This document shows positions 27,315-34,724 of a DNA stretch of 64,000 bases, in pieces (within the stretch, counting starts at the first letter, position 1; every line of letters starts with the position of its first letter). The translations under genes and the position numbers were made by a program. Source of the stretch: Dysgonamonadaceae bacterium (GTDB taxonomy: Bacteria > Bacteroidota > Bacteroidia > Bacteroidales > Dysgonomonadaceae); contig JAIRUA010000028.1 of the NCBI GenBank assembly GCA_031254645.1, positions 248,001 to 312,000 of the forward strand. Direction: 5' to 3'. Under the pieces are notes generated by a model, which saw nothing but the letters and a program-made list of their open reading frames with translations, did no database searches and was not told the origin of the DNA.

Positions 27315-27322
27315 TAGCTTTG
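27315..27322 (+). promoter_or_regulatory. Promoter element of xerC
   Basis: TAGCTTTGC matches TAnnTTTG. With a start of transcription near 27329, the ATG at 27357 leaves a usable leader while the one at 27336 leaves only a few bases. This supports the later start. Confidence 0.55.
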
Positions 27323-27356
27323 CAGTTCACAAACGATGATTGAGGACTGTGGTATG

Positions 27357-28241
27357 TGGAAAGAAAAATTCATAAAATATCTCCGTTATGAGAAGAATTA
27401 TTCTTCTCTGACGGAGATTTCTTATTTGAAAGACCTTTCGCAATTCGAAGCATTCATCACGCAAATGTGCGGAAAATTTGATTGTTTGGCAATCGATAGC
27501 GATTTAATTCGCATTTGGATTAGTCAACTAATGGAAGATCGATTAACGCCGCGAACAGTAAACAGAAAATTGAGCGCAGTAAAATCGTTTTTCAAATACC
27601 TGAAAAGAATGGGAGTTGTAGAGCGAAATCCGGCAGAAATGGTCTCAGGACCGAAAACGGCAAAGAAACTTCCGACGTTTGTAAACCACAAAGATTTAGA
27701 TGCCGTTCTCGACGATTCGCTTGCATATTCCGACGATTTTCAAGGTCATCGCGACCAATTTATCATTGAATTGCTCTACCTCACCGGAATGCGCCGCGCC
27801 GAACTCATCGCATTGAAAGATGTTGATATTGACTTCTCTACGTGCACATTACGCGTAACGGGAAAACGAAACAAACAACGTATTATTCCCTTTACTGACG
27901 ATACGAAAGAAAAATTGAAAAAATACATCGAAACAAGAGATGCGGAAATTGTGAACAAATCACCATTCCTATTTGTTAAACAAAGTGGAGAGCCATTGTA
28001 TCCAAAGTTGGTTTATAGCATTGTTCGCAATCACCTCGACAGTATTCCTACGCTATCGAAAAAGAGTCCGCACACGCTACGCCATTCGTTCGCAACCGGA
28101 ATGTTAAACAACGGAGCGGAAATAAACGCTGTAAAAGAACTGTTGGGACATTCGAGTTTGGCGTCAACCGAAGTTTATACGCACGTAACGTTCGACGAAT
28201 TAAAACGAGTATATCAAAATGCTCATCCGAGAGCAAAGTAG
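27357..28241 (+). CDS. xerC: Tyrosine recombinase XerC/XerD
   Basis: 294 residues from the ATG at 27357 (MWKEKFIKYLRYEKNYSSLT), which fits the family start and the promoter better than 27336. The N-terminal SAM-like core-binding domain spans about 1-90. The catalytic domain carries the R-K-H-R-H-Y set: TGMRRAELIAL (Arg), VTGKRNKQRIIPF (Lys), HTLRHSFATGML (His, Arg), LGHSSLASTEVYTH (His, Tyr). It resolves chromosome dimers at dif with a partner recombinase. Its place after rpsU is the conserved chromosomal one, so it is a housekeeping Xer and not a mobile-element integrase. Confidence 0.93.
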   Translation, partial: WKEKFIKYLRYEKNYSSLTEISYLKDLSQFEAFITQMCGKFDCLAIDSDLIRIWISQLMEDRLTPRTVNRKLSAVKSFFKYLKRMGVVERNPAEMVSGPKTAKKLPTFVNHKDLDAVLDDSLAYSDDFQGHRDQFIIELLYLTGMRRAELIALKDVDIDFSTCTLRVTGKRNKQRIIPFTDDTKEKLKKYIETRDAEIVNKSPFLFVKQSGEPLYPKLVYSIVRNHLDSIPTLSKKSPHTLRHSFATGMLNNGAEINAVKELLGHSSLASTEVYTHVTFDELKRVYQNAHPRAK

Positions 28242-28242
28242 G

Positions 28243-28272
28243 TTTGAGAGGTAAATTTAATGTGTAGTTTTG
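28243..28272 (+). promoter_or_regulatory. Promoter of the plug-domain gene
   Basis: TTTG (28243-28246), an 18-base spacer, TAGTTTTG (28265-28272). It lies just past the xerC stop and about 115 bases before the next start codon. Confidence 0.58.
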
Positions 28273-28386
28273 TCAAACATTATAATGTAAACAGGATTCG
28301 TCAAATAACACCGGGCAGAAGTAGAACAGGAAAGATAACAATGGAAAAAATGTGTGTAATTCAATAACTTATAAAATTATAAACAG

Positions 28387-29019
28387 ATGAAGAAGATTAC
28401 ATTACTTATGCTGTTTTTTGCTGCTATACTTACAGCAACGGCACAAAACAACAACTTTGTTGAAGGACAAATTTTGAATGACGGTAGCCCTGCAAGAGGT
28501 ATTGATATCAAAACAGCCTTTTCCAACAGTACAACTAAGACTGATAGACATGGAAATTTCAGTATCCGTAACATTCAGCCCCAAAGGGACACGCTCGTTA
28601 TCGTATTTGATGAAGAAAGAACACTGGAAATCGCTCTTGACGGTGATAATTTCTTTTACATCAATATGCGCAACGACTCTGTTTTTTTAGAGCGCGACAG
28701 AATTCGAGTATTAACACCTTCTTTTGGTGGCACCATTGTTTCGCGTGGCGAGTTGGGACGGGGCGGCGAAACCAATTTGTTACGAGCCATTTCCCATAGA
28801 GTTGCCGGCGTACGGTTTGTAAGAGGTAATTTACAGATACGTGGTAGCCACAGACCACCCCTGTATGTCATTGACGGTGTACGCACTTTCAATGCTTCAC
28901 ATCTCGGTGTTTGGGATGTTGAAAGCGTAGAAGTAGTTAAAGGTCCCACCAGCATGTCGATGTTTGGTAGAGATGGTATTGCCGGAGTTGTGGTAATTAC
29001 ATTGCGAACAACAATTTAA
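28387..29019 (+). CDS. Stand-alone TonB-dependent receptor plug-domain protein
   Basis: 210 residues. Residues 1-20 form a signal peptide ending TAQ. A carboxypeptidase-regulatory-like domain follows (about 24-95: VEGQILNDGSPARGIDIKTA, TKTDRHGNFSIRN), then a plug domain (about 120-210: RGGETNLLRAISHRVAGVRF, LYVIDGVRTFN, DVESVEVVKGPTSMSMFGRDG, VVITLRTTI). The protein stops where a full receptor would enter its barrel. It is therefore a short periplasmic plug-only protein or the remnant of a receptor, though no barrel remnant follows in the 134 bases to hpf. It has its own promoter and interrupts the usual xerC-hpf neighbourhood. Function unknown. Confidence 0.82.
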   Translation: MKKITLLMLFFAAILTATAQNNNFVEGQILNDGSPARGIDIKTAFSNSTTKTDRHGNFSIRNIQPQRDTLVIVFDEERTLEIALDGDNFFYINMRNDSVFLERDRIRVLTPSFGGTIVSRGELGRGGETNLLRAISHRVAGVRFVRGNLQIRGSHRPPLYVIDGVRTFNASHLGVWDVESVEVVKGPTSMSMFGRDGIAGVVVITLRTTI

Positions 29020-29077
29020 AATTGAGGAAGGGGGGGGATTTAGTTTCCCTCTTCCCTTTTAATAATATGAACAAATA

Positions 29078-29108
29078 TTTGATAGATGGAAAATTATTTC
29101 TATTTTTG
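29078..29108 (+). promoter_or_regulatory. Promoter of hpf
   Basis: TTTG (29078-29081), a 19-base spacer, TATTTTTG (29101-29108): both boxes and spacing match the Bacteroidota consensus. The hpf start is 46 bases downstream. Confidence 0.7.
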
Positions 29109-29153
29109 TAATCACATATAAACAAGACAGCCAAAATAAATAGAGAAAAAAGT

Positions 29154-29450
29154 ATGGAACTAAGAATTCAATCAGTAAATTTCGACGCAACTGAACAACT
29201 CAATGCGTTCATAGAAAAAAAGGTAAGCAAGTTGGAGCGATATTCAGACAACATCGTTCAGACCGAAGTAATCCTTAAAGTAGTAAAACCTGAAACGGCT
29301 AACAACAAAGAAGCCTCAATCAAACTGAATCTCAAACAAGGTGAAGCCTTTGCGTGCAAAACAGCTGATACTTTTGAAGAAGCAATCGACCTTTGTGTTG
29401 CTGCAATTGAGAAACAAATAGTGAAGAGCAAAGAAAAAAACGAGAAGTAA
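29154..29450 (+). CDS. hpf: Short ribosome hibernation promoting factor
   Basis: 98 residues of the HPF/RaiA (sigma-54 modulation protein) family: MELRIQSVNFDATEQLNAFI at the start, a basic segment, and AFACKTADTFEEAIDLCVAAIEKQ near the end. It is the short form with no C-terminal dimerisation domain. It binds the 30S decoding region and parks ribosomes in stationary phase. Good promoter upstream; a short GCCAAAA/TTTTGGC hairpin (29463-29477) follows the stop and overlaps the next promoter. Confidence 0.93.
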   Translation: MELRIQSVNFDATEQLNAFIEKKVSKLERYSDNIVQTEVILKVVKPETANNKEASIKLNLKQGEAFACKTADTFEEAIDLCVAAIEKQIVKSKEKNEK

Positions 29451-29471
29451 ATAAAAAAACAAGCCAAAAAT

Positions 29472-29502
29472 TTTGGCGATTAAAAAAAAGTCCTTACCTT
29501 TG
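29472..29502 (+). promoter_or_regulatory. Promoter of the tRNA-tuf operon
   Basis: TTTG (29472-29475), a 19-base spacer, TACCTTTGC (29495-29503). It precedes the tRNA-Thr/Tyr/Gly/Thr-tuf block. The upstream box sits inside the hairpin that ends hpf. Confidence 0.75.
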
Positions 29503-29555
29503 CAGCCGATTCCAAAACAACCATTGTTTGGAATACCTGCAAAGGCAGGAAACAA

Positions 29556-29629
29556 GCCTCTTTAGCTCAGTTGGCCAGAGCACGTGATTTGTAATCTCGG
29601 GGTCGTTGGTTCGAATCCGACAAGAGGCT
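29556..29629 (+). tRNA. tRNA-Thr (TGT)
   Basis: A 74-base cloverleaf: acceptor GCCTCTT/AAGAGGC, D-stem GCTC/GAGC-like, anticodon loop TTTGTAA (TGT), T-arm GTTGG-TTCGAAT-CCGAC. The anticodon stem has one T-T mismatch. CCA is not encoded. Confidence 0.93.
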
Positions 29630-29708
29630 CAAAGCAAATTTAAAGATTCAAAAATTCCAAGAATTAACGCAATTTTTGAATCTGTGAAATCTTTGAATTA
29701 ATGATATT

Positions 29709-29791
29709 GGGCAGTTACCAAAGTGGCCAACTGGGGCTGACTGTAACTCAGCTGTCTTTCGACTTCGGAGGTTCGAATCCTTCACTGCCCA
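29709..29791 (+). tRNA. tRNA-Tyr (GTA)
   Basis: An 83-base class II tRNA with a long variable arm. Acceptor GGGCAGT/ACTGCCC, anticodon stem GCTGA/TCAGC with loop CTGTAAC (GTA), T-loop TTCGAAT. It follows tRNA-Thr after an 80-base spacer with a TTCAAAAATT-type inverted repeat (29642-29685). Confidence 0.93.
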
Positions 29792-29867
29792 CAATTTTTG
29801 AATTCAAAAGATTCAAAAATTCAAAGATTGCAATAACCTTTGAATTTTTGAATGCTTGAATTATTCT

Positions 29868-29940
29868 GCGGAAGTAGCTCAGTTGATAGAGCATTAGCCT
29901 TCCAAGCTGAGGGTCGCGGGTTTGAGTCCCGTCTTCCGCT
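29868..29940 (+). tRNA. tRNA-Gly (TCC)
   Basis: A 73-base cloverleaf: acceptor GCGGAAG/CTTCCGC, anticodon stem TTAGC/GCTGA with loop CTTCCAA (TCC), T-arm GCGGG-TTTGAGT-CCCGT. The spacer before it again holds TTTGAATTTTTGAAT words in both orientations. Confidence 0.94.
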
Positions 29941-30005
29941 CTTGAAAAAAAGAGCACAAGGGTAACGCCGAGTGAAAAATCGGAAATCCAATTTTAGCTC
30001 ACTTT

Positions 30006-30077
<72 letters not shown>

Positions 30078-30203
30078 CGAAAAAATATTAAACAACGTGT
30101 CAAGATAGAAGGTGGTATGCCTTGTTGTCTTGGTTTTCACTGTTTAAGAAAGAACAAAAACAAAACAAATATATTTTTACACTAAATTAATAGGACATAT
30201 TTT

Positions 30204-31391
30204 ATGGCAAAAGAACAATTCAAACGGGAAAAGCCGCACGTTAACATTGGTACTATTGGTCACGTTGACCATGGTAAAACGACCTTAACTGCTGCTATCA
30301 CAACTGTATTGGCGGAGAAAGGATTCTCTCAAAAACGCGATTTCGATTCTATTGACAACGCTCCAGAAGAGAAAGAGCGCGGTATTACTATCAATACTTC
30401 ACACGTGGAGTATGAAACAGAAAAACGTCATTATGCACACGTTGACTGTCCGGGTCACGCTGACTATGTGAAAAACATGGTAACGGGTGCTGCTCAAATG
30501 GACGGTGCTATCATTGTAGTAGCTGCAACTGACGGTCCTATGCCTCAAACACGTGAACACATCCTTTTGGCGCGTCAGGTAAACGTACCAAGATTGGTTG
30601 TTTTCATGAACAAAGTGGATTTGGTTGACGACGCAGAAATGTTGGAGTTGGTAGAGATGGAAATGCGTGAATTGCTTTCATTCTATGAATTCGACGGCGA
30701 CAATACACCTGTTATTCAAGGTTCTGCTCTTGGTGGATTGAATCTTGAGCCAAAATGGGTTGATAAAATCATGGAACTTATGGACGCAGTGGATACTTGG
30801 ATCGAATTGCCTCCACGTGATGTTGACAAACCATTCTTGATGCCGGTTGAAGACGTATTCTCTATTACCGGTCGTGGTACTGTTGCAACAGGTCGTATCG
30901 AAACAGGTAAAATCAAAACCGGCGAAGAAGTTCAAATTATCGGTCTTGGTGAAGGAGCTAAAAAATCAGTTGTTACAGGAGTAGAAATGTTCCGTAAAAT
31001 CCTTGATGATGGTCAGGCTGGCGACAACGTAGGTCTTTTGCTTCGCGGTATCGACAAAGACGAAATCAAACGCGGTATGGTTATTACTCACCCGAACAAA
31101 GTGAAACCTCACTCTTCTTTCAAAGCATCTGTGTATATCTTGAAAAAAGAAGAAGGTGGACGTCATACACCATTCCACAACAAATATCGTCCCCAGTTCT
31201 ATATCCGTACATTGGACGTAACAGGCGAAATCGCTCTTCCTGAAGGAACAGAAATGGTTATGCCGGGCGACAACTTGGAAATCACTGTAAATTTGATCTA
31301 TCCGGTAGCTTGTAGCGAAGGTCTTCGTTTCGCAATCCGTGAAGGTGGTCGTACGGTAGGTTCCGGTCAGATTACGCAATTGTTAGACTAA
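30204..31391 (+). CDS. tuf: Elongation factor Tu
   Basis: 395 residues, normal length. G1 GHVDHGKT, G2 [15 protein letters not shown]3 DCPGHADY, G4 NKVD and the two beta-barrel domains after about residue 205 ([13 protein letters not shown], and the C-terminal [15 protein letters not shown]) are all present. It delivers aminoacyl-tRNA to the ribosome as the GTP form. It follows four tRNA genes and precedes tRNA-Trp and secE, the usual Bacteroidales order. Confidence 0.99.
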   Translation: MAKEQFKREKPHVNIGTIGHVDHGKTTLTAAITTVLAEKGFSQKRDFDSIDNAPEEKERGITINTSHVEYETEKRHYAHVDCPGHADYVKNMVTGAAQMDGAIIVVAATDGPMPQTREHILLARQVNVPRLVVFMNKVDLVDDAEMLELVEMEMRELLSFYEFDGDNTPVIQGSALGGLNLEPKWVDKIMELMDAVDTWIELPPRDVDKPFLMPVEDVFSITGRGTVATGRIETGKIKTGEEVQIIGLGEGAKKSVVTGVEMFRKILDDGQAGDNVGLLLRGIDKDEIKRGMVITHPNKVKPHSSFKASVYILKKEEGGRHTPFHNKYRPQFYIRTLDVTGEIALPEGTEMVMPGDNLEITVNLIYPVACSEGLRFAIREGGRTVGSGQITQLLD

Positions 31392-31443
31392 TTCTTTGTA
31401 CTCCGAACGGAGTGAAGATTATCTATAAAACTTTGCCCTTAGT

Positions 31444-31480
31444 AAGCCTCCTTTTCGGAGGAGGTCGAAAGGGGCTTTTC
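31444..31480 (+). terminator. Hairpin after tuf, possible partial terminator
   Basis: AAGCC plus CCTTTTCG pairs with CGAAAGG plus GGCTT, with single-base bulges, and ends in four T. It sits between the tuf stop and tRNA-Trp and could reduce read-through from the highly expressed tuf into secE-nusG. An extra small dyad ACTCCG/CGGAGT lies near 31400. Confidence 0.5.
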
Positions 31481-31482
31481 TT

Positions 31483-31555
31483 ACGGGTCTAGCTCAGTTG
31501 GTAGAGCACTGGTCTCCAAAACCAGGTGTCGGGAGTTCGAGTCTCTCGACCCGTG
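31483..31555 (+). tRNA. tRNA-Trp (CCA)
   Basis: A 73-base cloverleaf: acceptor ACGGGTC/GACCCGT, anticodon stem CTGGT/ACCAG with loop CTCCAAA (CCA), T-arm GGGAG-TTCGAGT-CTCTC. It lies 24 bases before secE. Confidence 0.94.
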
Positions 31556-31578
31556 CAAAAAAACGATCCGAAAAATAA

Positions 31579-31770
31579 ATGAATAGAATAGTTGCATATT
31601 TAAAAGATACCTATAACGAATTAGTTTATAAAGTATCTTGGCCAACCAAAGAAGAACTCTCCGGCAGCACGGTAATTGTATTAATTGCTTCCTTAATAAT
31701 TGCTATGGTCGTGTTTGCTATGGATTCTGTGTTTGAGTGGGTATTGAAATTCCTATACGGTATTTTGTAA
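31579..31770 (+). CDS. secE: Preprotein translocase subunit SecE
   Basis: 63 residues with the single-helix short SecE layout: an amphipathic N-terminal part with KVSWPTKEEL, the family hallmark, then one membrane helix (STVIVLIASLIIAMVVFAMDSVF). It clamps SecY in the inner-membrane translocon. It lies 22 bases before nusG. Confidence 0.97.
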   Translation: MNRIVAYLKDTYNELVYKVSWPTKEELSGSTVIVLIASLIIAMVVFAMDSVFEWVLKFLYGIL

Positions 31771-31792
31771 ATCAAAGATTTAAGATAGAAAA

Positions 31793-32335
31793 ATGACTGA
31801 AAGCGGTAAAAAGTGGTACGTTTTGCGTTCCGTAAGCGGAAAAGAAAACAAGGTCAGAGAATATCTTGAATCCGAGATCAAGAAAGGCGATTTAGGAAAA
31901 TATATCTCTCAGGTACTTATCCCCACAGAAAAGACTTATGTGGTACGTAACGGAAAAAAAGTGATGAAAGAACGCGCTTATCTTCCCGGCTATGTGCTTA
32001 TTGAGGCTGAACTGACGGGCGAAGTAATTCACGAACTCAAAAACATCAATTTTGTAGCAGGTTTCTTGCCAAATACGATTGATCCTCAACCCTTACGAGA
32101 GTCTGAGGTGAAACGCATTCTTGGTGCGATGGACGAATTGGAAGAAGCCAATGACGAAATGGATTTGAGGTTCTATGTTGGGGAAAATGTAAAGGTAATT
32201 AATGGTCCTTTCAGCAGTTTCTCCGGCGTGATTGATGAAGTGAATGATGAGAGAAAGAAACTCAAAGTAATGGTTAGAATTTTCGGACGTGAACAACTCC
32301 TGGAGTTGGGCTATATGCAAGTAGAGAAGGAATAG
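31793..32335 (+). CDS. nusG: Transcription termination/antitermination protein NusG
   Basis: 180 residues. The NGN domain starts KKWYVLRSVSGKENKVREYLE and has the PGYVLIEAEL and GFLPN segments. The C-terminal KOW domain has VGENVKVINGPFSSFSGVIDEVN. It binds RNA polymerase clamp helices and links transcription to ribosomes or Rho. It is in the secE-nusG-rplKAJL unit. Confidence 0.98.
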   Translation: MTESGKKWYVLRSVSGKENKVREYLESEIKKGDLGKYISQVLIPTEKTYVVRNGKKVMKERAYLPGYVLIEAELTGEVIHELKNINFVAGFLPNTIDPQPLRESEVKRILGAMDELEEANDEMDLRFYVGENVKVINGPFSSFSGVIDEVNDERKKLKVMVRIFGREQLLELGYMQVEKE

Positions 32336-32409
32336 TCCAGATTTGGTTACGCATAATCTGTAAATTATTCTATGTGTTTCGAAAACCGTAATTAATTAAA
32401 ATCAAAACA

Positions 32410-32859
32410 ATGGCTAAAGAAGTTGCTGGACAACTAAAATTACAAATCAAAGGAGGAGCTGCAAACCCATCTCCCCCGGTAGGACCTGCATTGGGTTCCA
32501 AAGGGATCAACATTATGGAGTTTTGCAAGCAATTCAACGCCAGAACTCAAGACAAAGCCGGAAAAGTATTACCTGTGGTAATTACTTATTATGCGGACAA
32601 GTCTTTTGATTTTATTGTTAAAACACCACCGGTTGCCATTCAATTATTAGAAGTAACGAAGCAAAAAAGTGGTTCGGCAGAACCCAACCGTAAAAAAGTA
32701 GGAGAAGTTTCTTGGGAACAAGTAAAAACTATTGCCGAAGAAAAAATGACGGATTTAAACTGCTTTACACTTGAATCGGCAATGAGAATGGTTGCAGGAA
32801 CGGCTCGCAGCATGGGTATCACGGTAAAAGGGGATTTTCCCGCAATGGATAATAATTAA
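32410..32859 (+). CDS. rplK: 50S ribosomal protein L11
   Basis: 149 residues: [32 protein letters not shown] at the start carries the L11 signature, and the C-terminal rRNA-binding domain ends [13 protein letters not shown]. It forms the GTPase-associated centre with L10 and L7/L12. First of rplKAJL, 74 bases after nusG. Confidence 0.99.
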   Translation: MAKEVAGQLKLQIKGGAANPSPPVGPALGSKGINIMEFCKQFNARTQDKAGKVLPVVITYYADKSFDFIVKTPPVAIQLLEVTKQKSGSAEPNRKKVGEVSWEQVKTIAEEKMTDLNCFTLESAMRMVAGTARSMGITVKGDFPAMDNN

Positions 32860-32875
32860 AAACTTCAATTGAGAC

Positions 32876-33574
32876 ATGGGTAAACTGACAAAAAATCAAA
32901 AGTTGGCTTTGAGCAAGATTGAAGAGGGAAAAGCCTATTCATTGAAAGAAGCGACAGCTTTGGTAAAAGAAATAACGACTACCAAATTTGACGCATCTGT
33001 TGATATCGATGTGCGCCTCGGCGTAGATCCGCGAAAAGCTAACCAAATGGTAAGAGGCGTTGTGTCTCTACCGCACGGAACGGGAAAACAAGTAAGAGTT
33101 CTAGTATTGTGTTCTCCTGACGCTGAAGCCGGCGCAAAAGAAGCCGGCGCAGAGTATGTGGGTTTAGATGAATATATCGAAAAAATTAAAGGAGGTTGGA
33201 CTGATATTGATGTGATTATCACTCAGCCGCAAATTATGGGTAAAATTGGTGCACTTGGACGTGTTCTAGGTCCTCGTGGTTTAATGCCAAACCCAAAGAG
33301 CGGTACAGTTACTACTGATGTGGCAAAAGCCGTAACGGAAGTAAAACAAGGTAAAATCGACTTTAAAGTAGATAAAGCAGGTATTGTTCATACCTCTGTT
33401 GGTAAAGTATCTTTTACACCCGATCAAATTCGAGACAACGCTAAAGAATTTATTCAAACGTTGATCAAATTAAAACCGACGGCTGCAAAAGGTACGTATG
33501 TTAAGAGTATTTATCTTTCGAGTACGATGAGTCCCGGTATCAAAGTGGACACAAAATCGGTAGAAGAAATCTAA
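32876..33574 (+). CDS. rplA: 50S ribosomal protein L1
   Basis: 232 residues with the L1 signature region ([20 protein letters not shown], then [20 protein letters not shown], split motifs). It forms the mobile L1 stalk near the E site and in many bacteria represses its own operon by binding its mRNA. It starts 16 bases after rplK. Confidence 0.99.
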   Translation: MGKLTKNQKLALSKIEEGKAYSLKEATALVKEITTTKFDASVDIDVRLGVDPRKANQMVRGVVSLPHGTGKQVRVLVLCSPDAEAGAKEAGAEYVGLDEYIEKIKGGWTDIDVIITQPQIMGKIGALGRVLGPRGLMPNPKSGTVTTDVAKAVTEVKQGKIDFKVDKAGIVHTSVGKVSFTPDQIRDNAKEFIQTLIKLKPTAAKGTYVKSIYLSSTMSPGIKVDTKSVEEI

Positions 33575-33592
33575 TTAAAAAAGGAGAAATCT

Positions 33593-34111
33593 ATGAAAAA
33601 GGAAGATAAAGGTCTTATTATACAGCAGATAGCTGCGAACTTGCAAGAGTATGAAAATTTCTATCTTGCAGATATCGCTACGCTGAATGCAGCAAAAACA
33701 ACTACGTTGAGAAGAGAGTGCAACAAGCAAGGAATCAAACTGATGATGGTTAAGAATACCTTGCTGCAAAAAGCATTTGAATCGCTCGAAGGAAATTATG
33801 AAGAATTGTATCCTGCATTGACAGGAAATACAGCTATTATGTTCTCCAACGTAGCTAACGCTCCTGCGAAACTCATTGATAAATACCAGAAAGAAGCTGT
33901 ACCTGCATTGAAAGGTGCTTACGTACAAGAAAGTTTCTTTGTAGGTGCAGAAACGCTGCAGTCGCTTGTAAATATCAAGAGCAAACCAGAGCTTATCGGA
34001 GATGTTATTGCACTCTTGCAGTCGCCTGCTAAGAATGTTATTTCAGCTCTACAATCCGGAGGTACTATTATACACGGCGTGTTGAAAACTCTTTCGGAAA
34101 AAGAAAATTAA
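33593..34111 (+). CDS. rplJ: 50S ribosomal protein L10
   Basis: 172 residues. The N-terminal part starts MKKEDKGLIIQQI and contains VKNTLLQKAF and LTGNTAIMFS, typical of L10; the C-terminal helix binds L7/L12 dimers. It is the stalk base protein. It starts 18 bases after rplA. Confidence 0.98.
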   Translation: MKKEDKGLIIQQIAANLQEYENFYLADIATLNAAKTTTLRRECNKQGIKLMMVKNTLLQKAFESLEGNYEELYPALTGNTAIMFSNVANAPAKLIDKYQKEAVPALKGAYVQESFFVGAETLQSLVNIKSKPELIGDVIALLQSPAKNVISALQSGGTIIHGVLKTLSEKEN

Positions 34112-34149
34112 TTTATACAACAAACAAAAATTAAAAAACAAATACGAAA

Positions 34150-34524
34150 ATGGCAGACTTAAAGAAATTTGCTGAAGAATTGGTTAACTTGACAGTTAAA
34201 GAAGTTAACGAACTAGCCGAGATTTTGAAAACAGAATACGGTATTGAGCCGGCTGCTGCAGCTGTTGCAGTTGCTGCTGGCCCTGCGGCTGCGGCTGATG
34301 TTGCAGAAGAAAAAACATCTTTTGATGTAATTCTTAAAAGTGCAGGTGCAGCTAAATTAGCTGTTGTAAAAGCGGTTAAAGAACTTGCAGGTCTTGGCTT
34401 GAAAGAAGCAAAAGACATCGTTGACGCTGCTCCAAGCGAACTGAAAAAAGGTGTAACAAAAGACGAAGCTGAAGCTTTGAAAAAACAACTTGAAGAAGCA
34501 GGAGCAGAAGTTGAGCTTAAATAA
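34150..34524 (+). CDS. rplL: 50S ribosomal protein L7/L12
   Basis: 124 residues: an N-terminal dimerisation helix pair, an Ala-rich hinge ([19 protein letters not shown]) at about 35-55, and the C-terminal domain with [20 protein letters not shown] and [15 protein letters not shown]. It is the multi-copy stalk protein that recruits translation GTPases. It ends the ribosomal-protein part; a hairpin follows. Confidence 0.99.
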   Translation: MADLKKFAEELVNLTVKEVNELAEILKTEYGIEPAAAAVAVAAGPAAAADVAEEKTSFDVILKSAGAAKLAVVKAVKELAGLGLKEAKDIVDAAPSELKKGVTKDEAEALKKQLEEAGAEVELK

Positions 34525-34552
34525 GAAATATTCGCCTGTATAAGGTTAATAT

Positions 34553-34589
34553 GGTTAAGAATCTTCGGATAGAAGATTCTTAACCTTTT
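34553..34589 (+). terminator. Attenuator-like hairpin between rplL and rpoB
   Basis: A perfect 14-bp stem, GGTTAAGAATCTTC (34553-34566) against 34572-34585, with loop GGATA and followed by TTTTG. The short T-run suggests partial termination, which would lower rpoBC relative to ribosomal proteins, as known for this junction in other bacteria. The 200-base spacer has nothing else clear. Confidence 0.72.
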
Positions 34590-34724
34590 GTGTCAATACA
34601 TATTAGGCATTATGTCGAGAAGGGAAAATAGGTTATCCGGCATTTCGAAAATGATACGCAAATTAAAAAATGGGTAAAAGCCTAATCGATATAAAGCATT
34701 AAGTTTCAAAAAAGCTCATCATCT

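Noticed and set aside
27357-28241. Integrase of a mobile element next to tRNA genes
   Set aside because: It sits in the conserved rpsU-xerC-hpf order and looks like a housekeeping Xer; no attachment-site duplication or phage genes were found near the tRNAs.
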